From: Varroa destructor
Lineage: Eukaryota; Arthropoda; Arachnida; Mesostigmata; Varroidae
Assembly: GCF_002443255.2 (NCBI RefSeq)
Contig: NW_019211460.1
Span: 34,509,952-34,573,951, forward strand
Length of the DNA: 64,000 nucleotides
Direction of reading: 5' to 3'
Below the pieces are notes generated by a model. It saw nothing but the letters and a program-made list of their open reading frames with translations. It did no database searches and was not told the origin of the DNA. Below are positions 24,327-36,100 of the stretch, piece by piece (position 1 is the first letter of the stretch; every line of letters begins with the position of its first letter). Both the position numbers and the translations under genes were made by a program.

Positions 24327-26681
24327 CCGATTGGTCAAATCGGGCTGTCACTTAAACAAGCAGAAAATACGAAAAGCCAAAAGATGCGCCAGTAGTACCA
24401 GGGTGATCTTACATGATACTTTTGGTACACAAATAGGCGACCATAAGGGCACGCCAGGGAGGCGACATAGCGACCACACACAGTACAATTGAACTTTGCG
24501 GATGTTTTTGCAATACCAGCAATGGCGGCAGCAGCAGCAGAAGCAGAAATAACAGCAACAATATGATGGCCAGAATTCTCCACATTTGGCGTGGGAAGAG
24601 CAGCTTCGCTAGTCGTTAACAATGGGTAGTACAGTGTCTAAACAACAACTATACGATAACCTTGGCTTCATATTGTTACACGCTTGACGTCAGGGGCTAT
24701 CCCAGTGAGGCGCGATACACACACATCTAACTCTTACGGACAATAAACGTTACTTTCCACTGAAGTTGATCTTATGCGAAGGTAATTTTACTATTTTATG
24801 TATGTATTCATTATTTACTATGACGACCATTCGATTAAGGTGACAGCAGACGTATTAACACTAGGGCAAATATGGCTACACTATATAACCCTCTATAGCT
24901 TCTTTGCCAAGTACTACAATTCACACACGTTGGAAATAACTGGCCGAGCTTTTCAGTGAGTGATAGTTGTTAGTTATGCTATAAAGCATATAGCATTCTT
25001 CTGTTAAAATCAATCTTATACCCAATTACAGAGTAAAATACGAAAAAGCATCAGAATGGGGCCGTGTCATCAAAGAACAGAGAAGATCGTGCTTTCAAGT
25101 TGAAGTCCGGAACGGGAATGGCGACCGACAGAATGGGGTTAGCTAGCTAACCGTTGTAATAGTGTCACAAGCAGATTAGAAATCGAGTTAGCTTTATCCA
25201 GCGGCGACGGCAACAGGCAAAGCTAAGAGCACTGCCACCGTCGTCTCGATGCCCTCTCGAGAAGCAAAAGGGTCGTGAGAGTAAGAATACCAAAGCGCTC
25301 CCTAGACCCTTCTCCAGGGTTCAGTCGTCAGCCGTTACCAGCAGTAGCGGTCTGTTTCAAGACAGTCAGAATGAGGCAGGCGCATACTGTGGAGAGAGTG
25401 TTGTAATGGCGTTAATGAAGTGGATTGTCACCGCTACAGTCCCTGCAGCTACTCGATTCGGATGTCCTTCCGCTTAGTCTGTCTCACAGTATTTGCTTGA
25501 AGAAGTCGCTCACTCTCATCCTTTGCCACTGCCGTGGGCTGCTACACGGTATGCTTGACCCTGCAACCAACGATACCTTGCATTCACGCCCTTATTTAGG
25601 ATCCCCCACAAATTACGTACTCGTTTAGCACCGGTTTGATCCCCGTTCCTTTGCCCCCTGCCTGGCTTCCTCCGGTTTACGCTCATTACTGTTCTCGCAT
25701 GACCCTCCAGGATTCGGCACGCCGTCTGCCAATTCGCATGCAAAGGGAGTGTCCAAGATTAGCAAACGACTACGAATTGTCTATGCTGGTCCGTACTAAT
25801 GACAGATAAGTTACTGCCAACAAGTTATGGTTACCTAAGAACGATGTCCTAGAAGGAGTATTGTCACAAGGAAATTCGAGGAAAAATGAGAAAGTTTTCA
25901 CCAAGTTCTAGATATACCGGACGAAACTTCTGTCATGCACGACACAGGAGGCCTGTTTTGCAAACGGCATCAATGTTGCCTTCATAGTATCTTAATAGTA
26001 TTGGCTAAACGAAAGCCGAGCACGAACGGGAAGATTTTATGAGAAGATTACGGTGTCAAAAACATATTTGACCTACAAGATCTTCTGTGTCCGGTGCATT
26101 AGGTGGCTATAACTAGCATGTATTAGCTTTGCACGCCAACCGTTCTTATTATTTAAGAGAGAACTTTACTTAAGCTTCACTACTACACCGCTCTAAGGAT
26201 CATCTGGTATCCTTATTCTAGTGCATCGACCATATGCAGCGAGTGCTTTTATCTAGCCGCTTAAAAAGACCCCTTTTTTGCAGGTCAGGTCACACACGTT
26301 TGAAGCCAAGATCGAAGTGTCTTGATATGGAGGATATATTCATTTTCCAGAGCGACCTAGAGTCGCTTTCCATTGATTCTGATATAGAAAATATAGTTTT
26401 AATAGGAGCATTATCAAAGGTCCAAAGCGTTTTCCGGACAGCTCGTTGTAGATAAATCCGAAAACCATAACAAGCTTTGTTGACGTTAGACAACCTCCAT
26501 GTTGGCGTCTGCTGTGGCACATTCGAATGGCGGTTTCTGCTGCATTCTGCGTTACCACATGGCGCCTTTCCCCCACCCCTCACCGCAAAGCCGATCGAGA
26601 TTGTCACGCATGCTAACAATGAAAGCGGAAAACTGGATAAATGTATTGAAATGAGTTTTTGTTTCTTTTTCCCATTCTTAC

Positions 26682-26818
26682 CTGCTTTGGTCAAGCATAG
26701 TTGGCTGCATAGTTGGCCAGCCCCTTCCAATCTGGGCCGCTGCCAGAGGTTCCTCCTTGAGAGAGGCCATGGGCCCTCGCGGCTGTAGGCCGGCGTCCTG
26801 GTGCAGACCGAACATCAT
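26682..26818 (-). CDS. kn: knot/collier (COE/EBF) N-terminal coding exon (exon 1)
   Basis: N-terminus of the COE/EBF transcription factor, a nuclear DNA-binding protein that specifies neurons, muscle and blood cells in insects and B cells in vertebrates. The exon encodes 45 codons plus two bases. It shows 'MMFGLHQ', then 'QPRGPMASLKEEPL' and 'MLDQS', matching the start of Drosophila Knot, where MFGL, QPRGPM-SLKEEPL and VDQS occur in the same order. The start is placed at the ATG ending at 26818 (a second ATG follows directly) because it is the first ATG after an in-frame TGA at 26876-26878 and vertebrate EBFs also begin MFG. The donor is AG|GTAAGA. The last split codon AG|C gives Ser with exon 2. 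A good acceptor (tcttcag) at 26850-26855 means the transcribed exon probably runs to 26849, as 5' UTR or, if the upstream exon is real, as coding sequence. Identification is secure; the start choice is less so. Confidence 0.9.
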
Positions 26819-27159
26819 CTCCTGGCCGTTCGTCGAGTTCGGTCGGTGGCTGAAGACACGACACTGCACCTCACGTCACGTTATGAGCGTCGTTATGCAC
26901 CTTAGATAGCTAAATAACGGCGAACACGTTAGTCAACAAAGGTGCCGACGTGAGACACGCACAGGAGAGTCTGGCCGCTGTCACCGGTGGCTTGTTGCGG
27001 GTATTAGGCAAGACGATAGGCCGATCGGCCGCGGGCACAGGAAGGACACTCCAGCCTCCGCGGGCAGCGCCACCCGTCGTGATCAATTCCGCCTGTCACT
27101 TGGGTTGTGGTCTTCTTCAAATTGGGTGATTATATTAGCGATGATAGTACGAACATCAA

Positions 27160-27290
27160 GTTATAGGACGGTCACTTTCAAGTGGGCGCATATACTTAGT
27201 GTTACGCCTTTTTACTTAGTTGGTTTCTATGTTGATGATTTGCTATCCTGCGCAAAAATTCTAGTAGTAGATTTACGATATGTTCTCGTT
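27160..27290 (+). mobile_element. possible BEL/Pao reverse transcriptase scrap
   Basis: A plus-strand frame contains 'PFYLVGFYVDDLLSCAK'. BEL/Pao reverse transcriptases carry 'NFYVDDLLsg' at the catalytic palm, so this octamer with the two aspartates is a notable match. Flanking residues do not support a longer alignment. If real, it is a short fragment 350 bp upstream of the knot start exon. Confidence 0.2.
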
Positions 27291-28382
27291 TTTTGTCGTC
27301 TTCTGACTACGCGTCCGTCAGCGCGACTAAGAGCCGAGCACCAGTCGATACATGTATCGCCGTCGTCGCCTTTCCGTCTGCCAGACAAACTGCTCTAACC
27401 CAGTATGTTTACCGCGCCCGCTTGTACATTTATTCAAAAACCTGGGTTGATTGCGAACAACAAATTTCAAGGTTGGACGCTTCTTGATTTTGAAGTTGGG
27501 ATTCGATATTGCGTTGTCAGCTGGTGGCAATCATAGAGTTAATCAAGGATAAACACCCCGTAGAGACTGTTGAGGTGGCGCGCTCGATAGGAGTTGATGG
27601 TGGACACTGATCGCTGGCGGCACTCAACAGATTCGATCGTTGAGCTGAACGGATGATGACGTTTGACTGAGTTGTCTTTCGCGTTTGCTTGCTGTGAATG
27701 TATATTATTTGTAAAATTGATTGTAATCTAACTAGTGTTAAATGAAAAGAACGATAAACTACACTGTGCCTGTTCTGCTACTCTTTTTTGATCTTGTTTC
27801 TTACAGCCCCAAACACTGTCCGTGGATGGGGGACTGTCGCAGGTCCGAATGCACAGCTCGAGATGAGTTTCTATAACACGTTGGATTCTATGCAGGCTGA
27901 ACGGGTTGAATGGTATGAGTGATTCTTCTATTCCCTCTTCATCTTTCTGTTACATCGAAAGAGGGGCGGTCAGACGTTTTTCTACTACGAACGTCGATAG
28001 ATCGTGCACAAAGTACTGTATAACAATAACGATGGCTAAGGCGGATAGACAGAAACACTTCAGTGGTTTCACTAGCTGACGGGATTTGTTTTTGTTTCCG
28101 TTTGTACCGACGAAATTAACGTACAGATAACAAAAACAGTTGTAACAGTTTTTGTCGCACTCGAAAATGAAACTTCGGCGTTCATACACTTTGTCGTTGT
28201 CACAGCTAGTCGACAGGTTCGTTTCTTTGGATGTGTGGCTTACTTTTCTCTTTTCTCATCTATTACACACTACACACTGATGAACGATTTTTCATCTCAT
28301 GGAGTCATTAGACAGTAAACAGTATCGGTGGTAGTAGTAGAACTTTCGCTTCAATGCAATATGAACTTATTCGAAATAACAG

Positions 28383-28397
28383 CTGCTACTGCTGCTG

Positions 28398-28436
<39 letters not shown>
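28383..28436 (+). repeat. (CTG)n trinucleotide repeat, 12 pure units plus interrupted units
   Basis: Twelve uninterrupted CTG units (28401-28436) follow six units interrupted twice by CTA. On the strand of knot it reads CAG. It borders the CpG-rich candidate promoter block. A second array of six CTG units is at 28635-28652 inside that block. Confidence 0.95.
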
Positions 28437-28439
<3 letters not shown>

Positions 28440-28740
28440 CGCACTAAAATAGAATGGGCCGACAGATACCGCAATCAACGCCGATTCGAAGTTGTTCGTT
28501 CGCACGGCACAGGTCACCAGTAAATTGTGGTCGTCGATAGCGTTGTCGGTTGCGGCCAAGACGCGCGACTCGTTCCACTTTAAGTCGCGCCGTTCGAACT
28601 CCGAGCGCTGTAGGAAATTCTCAACTCAACGTTGCTGCTGCTGCTGCTGCTGGCTCTCGTGCTGGAACTCCTCGAGGAGCCGAGCCGCCTGTCCCGCAGA
28701 GGCCAACTCACTTGTGTGCGATCCCGACGCACCCGCGCCG

Positions 28741-28870
28741 ATCCGACACGTCCCGAGGGATAAAGCCCCTCCTCTAAAATCATCCTCAAGTGAGATCTAC
28801 AATAAACGGGGCGGGTCTTCGTGGCTCATAGCCAATGGCTAGCGGCGCAGCATGGCGCATGCGCCAATGG
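28741..28870 (-). promoter_or_regulatory. candidate CpG-type promoter (GC box, two CCAAT boxes, NRF1 palindrome, COE site)
   Basis: Within 130 bp lie GGGGCGGG (28808-28815), CCAATGG (28832-28838), the perfect 12-bp palindrome GGCGCATGCGCC (28854-28865, the NRF1/Ewg consensus), a second CCAATGG overlapping it (28864-28870) and TCCCGAGGGA (28751-28760, a perfect COE/EBF palindrome). The surrounding 28.5-29.0 kb is GC- and CpG-rich compared with its neighbours. It lies 1.9 kb upstream of the knot exon that begins MMFGL, so it is a good candidate for the promoter of the short protein form, with a 5' UTR exon spliced to 26849. CpG promoters can fire both ways, so the strand is inferred from the gene position. 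Confidence 0.45.
28751..28760. promoter_or_regulatory. perfect COE/EBF binding palindrome in the candidate promoter
   Basis: TCCCGAGGGA matches the family consensus TCCCNNGGGA at all eight fixed positions. It sits about 50 bp from the GC box of the candidate knot promoter, on the side toward the gene. Drosophila Collier maintains its own expression through COE sites, so a self-input here is reasonable, though not shown by sequence alone. Confidence 0.45.
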
Positions 28871-29518
28871 AGCGACCCTCCAAAGGTGGGTACCGAGGCT
28901 CCGTCTGGTGGTGGCCGGCGGAACATTTCATCGAGTGCGCTCAGTTTGACTTGCGCAGCCGCGGGATGCGTAGCTCGCTGTCGAACCGAAATAGAAATTT
29001 GGGAAATTTTTGGTCAATTTTAATTGGTTTCCAGTCCGAACATAGGCAGTTGACCTCAATTGATATACCAGCGGGTTCGACTTCAGTTTTTTTAACATAT
29101 AAGACGCCAAGAAAGTTGCTAAATTAAAATAGACTTAGTGATTTGTCAATTTGAGGCAGGCCGTTCATTAACAGCGAGTTCCACCATCTGAGAAAGTAAC
29201 GTTTACAAGGTAGGTAGCGTTGATTAAGTTCCGACAGCATGGCTAGTCTGAAATCTACACGCTGCTCTATTGTTGTTGTCATCTGAGTGATTTTGCAATA
29301 GTTTGCCCTAGTTAAATCGACACAATAAAAGGGTAAAAACAATTTTCCTGACTGACTGACGTATTGTCTCGGGGCAATGAAGTGGCGGTTCGCGGCAAAA
29401 GTTCAAAACTCGAGGCAAAAATCATGATTGCGTTCCGCGTTCCCTAAACGCTACAAATCTACGTAATGGCTGCTTCAGCTGAAGTTGCTTCTAGATGTAC
29501 ATCAAGATTCACACTTAC

Positions 29519-29859
29519 CCATTAGACGCATACCCAATATCATCTCCTATTGAATAGTATTTCGATGGCGTAATTTCTTCGCAAGTGGACAAATGCATTT
29601 GACGAAGCGGTGGCAGAATCCCTTCAAATGTAGAAGACGCATGACAGGGAGCACTAGAATTACGAAACGTTCCATAGAGTGCTACTGGTGTACAGGCGGG
29701 TGAGTTTTCCAGATAGACGGAATTCAAAGACGGATTACTGTAAAGAACTGACTCCATAGCGTACGTTGACGGCAGAGGCGGTTCGTACGATAAGGGGGAC
29801 GAAGACACCTCTGAAAGGTCTGTAGAGACGTCTGTCGAGCTCTCGTCGCCTGAACTCAT
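29519..29859 (-). CDS. possible upstream first coding exon (serine-rich), candidate N-terminal extension of knot
   Basis: A 113-codon reading frame plus two bases, ending at a consensus donor (GG|GTAAGTG). The frame stays open upstream to a stop at 30121-30123, about 200 codons in all, but its first ATG is at 29859. The peptide is rich in Ser, Thr, Asp and Pro ('MSSGDESSTDVSTDLSE', 'SSSPLSYEPPLPSTY') with a less repetitive end ('PLRQMHLSTCEEITPSKYY'). No family is recognised. The donor phase leaves GG, and the tcttcag acceptor at 26850-26855 begins with C, so splicing gives Gly and continues in frame as HRPNSTNGQE-MMFGL into knot exon 1. Seen: open frame, donor and phase match. Inferred: that it is coding and joined to knot. 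The ATG context is weak (T at -3). It could instead belong to another gene or be chance. Confidence 0.4.
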
Positions 29860-30123
29860 CGAAGACGAGCAGAGGGAAGGCACCGATTTCACCTGGGTGT
29901 TGGATTGTATCACTACTACTTGAGGCCTTAAATTTTCACTACAACCACTCAGCGCCTCGCAGTTCCGTATGACAATTGGCCAAACGCCAAGTCCGAGCAC
30001 GACATACGTCTTGCACGTTAGCGTATAGTATACAGTAAAGGAAACGGAGTCGGAAGAAAAAAGTGTTCGCAGATATAGAACACAATAGTACTGCAGTATC
30101 CGATACGTAGACGCACTGTGTCA

Positions 30124-33100
30124 CATCGTCTGCTTGAGAACAGACGACTTTCTTTAGTATTCAAGTTCGATTGAAGCTAACAAAGTATTTTCACAAGTTT
30201 TCGTAGCGAAAACGATGCTGGTCCCGATATGCCATATCATTCACACAAGGTTCACAAGTCGTCCTGAATCGAACCTAACAAAAAAAGGCTAATAAACTCG
30301 GAGGTCCACAGAGAACAAATAGATACTTGCGTTTGCTTCTCGGCCGCCTCATATCGCCACATACCTGGCTTATGAGGCTTAGGTCTTCGGGAAAGGGAAT
30401 GCCAGCGGCGATCCCAACACATCTCAAACTCCTCTCCGCGCTCGCATACGTAGGACTCTCTCTCTTACTCAGTTTCAGGTGTTGTGCGCAAATTCATCAA
30501 ATAATGAAAGCACTGCTTAAGGCTTTTCCTCAACCGGAACTAAGATTATATCTATTTGTCATAAACAGGTTTAGATAACCTAAGGAAGGGAAATGTGGAA
30601 GGGGAGGGCTAGTTTATGTGCCAGATATGTACGGGTTTCCAGTAACTATGAGACGCAGCACATTGCAATCCATTACGTCAATACCTGTACGATTGCCTAA
30701 AAAAAAACAAAGACAACTCTTATTCAATCTTCTTTTGGAAAAGTGGGTCCTTGCACGACAATAGCGCGACAGAGCTGAACAATGAAACAATGAGCGCTTG
30801 ATGAAGATCCGAAGATATGAAATGATCGAATACACCTGTATAATAACGCCATTCTACATCTGAGACACGAGGGACGTCTATGATCAGACGCAGATTTCTG
30901 TGAGCACATTTTTGCTAAAAATCATGTACTACGACAATCGGATGTAAATACCAGGCGAACTAGCATTTCCAAGGTTACCAAGAGCGATTAAATTATTGGG
31001 CCTGTTAAGATAATATTAATAGTTATAACTGAATAATTGTGGCTATATTACATGTGTTAACCAGTGCGGTTGGGAGTACATTTTTCCCTGTTTCCCACTG
31101 CTTCTTTTTTCTCGCTGCATAATCGATAGCAAAATGGCGTCATCTGTGTGTTATTAGGTAGTACTACTACTGTTTCAGTCATGTATTATGATTGTTATAT
31201 GTCATAGTTCAAGTCGCATTATATCGAATGGAAACAACACCTAGTCGCCAATTAGAGGAACAGCATTGTAACGCCAAAGCTTCTCTTTGATCGAAAGCCA
31301 TTAGTCGATCAGCAGAAATTCGAATGTGGCCGAGTCGTAGGTGCCTCGTAGGAGCGATGTCTGAGAAAGCCAACTGAGCCTGTTAATCTTCAGGCACAGT
31401 GGATGAATGCACCTACTGAAACGCAAAAAGACATATGCAAGGTGATCGAGGGTGCTTCACTCCTTTCATAGTTAAAAATTACGAGAATTTCACGGCCCAC
31501 TTCGTAGGAACAGTGCCGACATCCGCTAGCAAACATTACACGAAGGTGCCGAGCGAACACTTCAATCGAAGGCGAAGCTTCGGCCTAATAACGGAACTCT
31601 TGTTTATGCTGTGGGCTGCCCGGGACGAAATATAAGAAACACCGTCAGATGGGTCATTAGTTACGACTGATACACCCTCCATTTGCTCCAATCTATAGTC
31701 GAAGAGCTTCGCCGAGATAGGATTCCGTGATCATAATAAGTTAGTGGTATGCTGCAAATTTGTAGAAACGTTTTTTTCCAGAAAATCCGACTGCCCATTG
31801 TTGTTTCAGTTGCTATATTCTGTCTTCACTAGTGCAGTGGGGCATTACCCTCGGAAGGGTACGTTCACTTGGTCGCCACCGTCTTGTCACCCAATCTCGT
31901 ATATTTACATTCGACTTCCTGATATAATCTACGTACAGCTAGAAATTATTTGCACAGTTATATTAAACGTGACCGTTATTATAAAGATAATAAGCAAGTC
32001 GTTCACCGCCACTTAATGACTCGTTCACGCATACCAACCCTATATTATATTCAAGTTAATCGGCACCGATCGTATCCTTTTTAGAATAGTAAGCCGATCT
32101 ACATCTATTTGTCACTTGGCGTACCATTATATTGTGTGAGAATAACTAAAACTGAATATTCATATGTATATAATGGGTATTTATTATGCATACATGAAAT
32201 TGCCGTAGGGCCATCCATACGACATCAGGTCCATCGAAACATCTCCGGCCGTATAGACGGCTGGCTCTACTAAAACTGTTGGGTTTATCCGCTGTAGACC
32301 TTTATTTGACCATCGACGGACTTGATGTAATTTTTCTTACATTGACTGTGGGCTTGTCTACAGTGCAGTATGGGGCTTAGTTCAGTCAATAATGTTGCTG
32401 ACAGTATGCTATCCAGAGCTAAACGGGCTCTGAAAAATATTCATACCACGATGTCAGCTTCACGATGGACCTCGTAAATGCCAATCACCGACCTTTTGCC
32501 AGATCCTGTGAGCGTGCGCGTGGATGGCGAGCCCTGAAAGCTTTACTGTACCTTAAAAATATCTCGAGGATCGCACGCGGCGCGAAAGTACATTGTATCT
32601 GCATACGACGAGGCAAGCCCCTTCGTCTAGCTCTGTTCCCTTCATTAACTACTCCATTTCCTGCGCTACACTGTATGAGCGTACATATAATAACAACTCG
32701 AAATGCGTTACGTTCGCTGACTACCTGCCCGGCTAGCTATTTCTCAGTGGGCTTATTTGCACAAAAAAGCGTGCATCTATAACTCTGCTCTATCTACAGA
32801 TAGTTTTCTGCATGTCAGAGCTGTTGTGCTTGAAAATCATCATTTCATTGACCTAGATCACAGCTTCAGTTTGGAACCTAGACTCACAAGGAATCGTGCA
32901 CCAAGCGATATTAGTAGATGTAAACTTGTTAGAGTGCCGCTCAGATACGCTTCATACAGGTTGCAGAATTGAATCTTGGCTTATATTTCAAAAAAAAAAA
33001 AAAAAATTGGCAAAGGGCGAAAAGTCTTAGAAAGACTTGTCGTTGAACCTTAGCTAGACGACCCGATTGGCCCGAACAAATATTGTCCTTTAAAAAAATG

Positions 33101-36100
33101 TAGGTATATCAAAAGCATTTTTTTTTTAAACGTTTTTCCAGCTTTCTAACTCTTAACCGGGTTGAGCATATTTCAGTTTACTTCATAGATTCCTTGACAT
33201 TTTCAGAAGTGGTGTCCGTATCGCGAAGGGAGATTGCATAGTAGTTAATTTTTGCCCAAATTTCGCAGACGACGCCCTGTTATCCGTCATGACGAGTGTC
33301 TCATTCTAAAACAGATCATTATTTTCTCTGGTGCTAAAAACTGTAGCTATCAAAGTTCTTCCCAGTTTGAACTTACTACCCTGTATATATACAGCCATAC
33401 GAGTATGCTACCTTCGACCTGTATGATAAATAGCTAAAATCATTACCTCAATAAATAGGAACGATGAAAATGGTTAGTGTTAATGAAGAACTTTCGTGGG
33501 TGAGTGAATCAACCCGACGGTTTGCCACACTTCAGTGGTTTCTTCGTTAGTCCTGATATTAGAATGAAATAGAAGTGGTATACATGAATATTGAAGTAGT
33601 TCTGCTTATTCTATTTAAGGAACACACACACTGCATGATATTATAACTATTACTAAACTGTTGCTATAATTTTAAGGCTGATGTTACGATGGTTTTCCTT
33701 TCTCAAATACATACTGTAGAAAGTAATCATTATCTTAATAAATTTGTATAAAGTGAGTTAAGGAGTCCGTAACTGAAGACTACTTATTTATTGTTGCCCC
33801 AGTTCGGTTCATTTCAACCCGGTATGGGTCTGAAGGTAACAGGTGAACTCGTTACACCCACCATAGATGTGCTCACCTAAGAGAAGTACCGTATCAATTG
33901 TCCTTCCTACAAGGGGCTTTTCCCCTTAAGCTGGTTCTTTTGATCGTTTTTACTGCTTTCCAGATCAACGGGTAAAATGAAAGCAACAACATAAACATTT
34001 GAATATTATTACAGCAGCAGTTCCAAACTTTTTGTTTCTACTGGGTCTAGCCTTGAAGTACTCACATAGTGCTTAAATCTAAATGAATTAATGTTTTGTC
34101 CGCTAATGCCGTGCAGCGCTTCAGACGAATGGTGAAATTTTACTGCAGTAATGGCAGCATTTGATTATTTCGGCCAGTAGTTGCTAGATATTAGGCTTTT
34201 GGCCGTAGTGTTATACATTCATGGTTTCAGGAACGTTCTCTTACCATAATTGTTTAAGCACAAGGTCTAGAACGGCAAACAGACACGCTTATTGAGATCG
34301 ACTTTTCATTACGAAATCTGTGGACACCATACCGCTCCGTTTAAACGCAACGCTGCGAATATAGATCGGTTCGAGCGCACATTTATGCCCATGGTCGACG
34401 CTACAGCCAGCAGCGTTACGGCGCACACGGATTTGCCCACTTGTAGTTGGCACTAGTTGTGGTGTATGTACCCTTATTTTGCTCATTCGGACAAAGATGC
34501 TGTCGGTCAACTTTTCGCATCGAACGGTAGGTACATGTTGTCTCTAAGGGTGCTCCTGGCTGCACCAGGACTATCACACTGGTTGCCACGGGTGGACTAA
34601 GGCCAATAGCGTGAACGCGTCTGTCCCTCAAAGTGTACTCTAGGGAAAGTTCGAGATGTAAACGGGTACCACCAGTTCGAAGGAGGACCAAGGCCCAGAT
34701 CTCCTGTCACTGTCCTCTCGTGGTCTTACACCCCCGACGAGCATATGCGTCCCAAAGGCCGCTTCCTCTGAACTCTTTCTGTTACATTTCTACGTGGCTG
34801 TGTATTTGAGATGTTGTTTCCGCTCTTGTTTCTCTTGCTAGTGAAACACAGGCGGCAGAAAGCAAATGACTCGATACTTTACCACCAAGCCGGTGAAGGA
34901 GTCCCAGCACAGATTGTACCACACCACAGTCAGCAGTGTCAAACTTTCCGACTCAGTAGTTGACTCCTTTCACTAGCAACTTGTCGACATCGACAGTTCT
35001 TGGCGCCGGAGCCAGCACTGGCCACTTGACGGGTTCGGGCCAGTTGGATTGAAGGGAAGCGACACGGATTGTAAAGTTTGCCAACTTGGGGATTGCACAA
35101 GCTGGATGAATGTTGATCGTCCAGCGTTTAGGTATGTCCAGTTAAGGACTTAGTTATCTACAGTAGCAGTTATAGGAAACCATCTGAAACTTTCTTACAG
35201 CTTTGGATTGCAACATGAGATGGCGCCGTGAACGGGACCCCGACGTAGGTCTGTTTCACCTCAGATTTTGACCCCGTTCTATTTAGTACGCTTTTGCTGT
35301 TATAACGACATCTGCATGCCTGGTAAGCGAGTGGGGAAGAGACGGCAAATCCCAAAATACCTATAGTCGTATACAAGGAGGCCGGTGCATTAATCGTTGT
35401 TTTCCGCGATCTCTAAGGAAAGGACACTTGTCGAGAAGGTAGGATTAACAATCACCAGTTGTTCAGTGCAAGGCACGACTGGGTCACACTTGAACGCTGG
35501 TCGAATGCTTTAGTAGGAGCCTCATAAAATCGTTTTAATACACAAGCGTGTGATTGATTCGCTCGACACGACAAGCAACACTGAGCTACCATAACTAACT
35601 GACAAATTAACAAGGTTCAAATAAAATATTTGTTTGGCCTACGTGGCCATATCAGTGAGATTTGAGCGAGGTATCAAGTGGTTCTGCACCGTAATGGTAA
35701 GAAATAGATAGGAAATTGTCAGATTTGCGTATCTAATCTGATACGACTTCACGCTTCGAGTTTTACGTCCGCATTGCCGTCAAACGTTCCATCAGACGGC
35801 TGACTGGCTGACTCCCGGCACAAAGCGAACCGCGTATCCGACACTAGACCACGACGCGCCCTACGACTAGCAGGCAAATACGTTACCCACTAAGCAATCA
35901 AAGGGACTCATCTACTATGAGTTGGATATAACGATAAAGATTGAAGAGACACGTTATTATATTTTCTCCCTTCCAAGTAACTTACTTTTTGAAAAGTAAT
36001 GTGTTTAATTTTGCTGTTGCTCAAATCGATACCGATGACCGCACACATACGACACATAAAAGAAGACTTCTGCGAATAAAGAACGTAGTTATTTGACTCG

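Larger units (their letters stand above)
11732..26681 (-). other. knot intron 1 (about 15 kb)
   Basis: Bounded by GTAAGA and TATTTCAG. It holds a GC-rich block at 12.4-13.3 kb with long but unconvincing frames on both strands, the palindromic gap at 17.6 kb, the Gypsy and LINE relics and a COE site. Such a long first intron is typical for this family and is a likely home for enhancers, none of which can be delimited by eye. Confidence 0.9.
26850..29518 (-). other. region between candidate upstream exon and knot start exon
   Basis: This is an intron if the upstream exon is real: it starts GTAAGT and ends TCTTCAG. Near the right side it contains the CpG-type promoter and CTG repeats. A GC-rich patch at about 26.94-27.09 kb includes the palindrome GGCCGATCGGCC (27019-27030). 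A possible BEL/Pao scrap lies at 27.2 kb. Confidence 0.5.
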
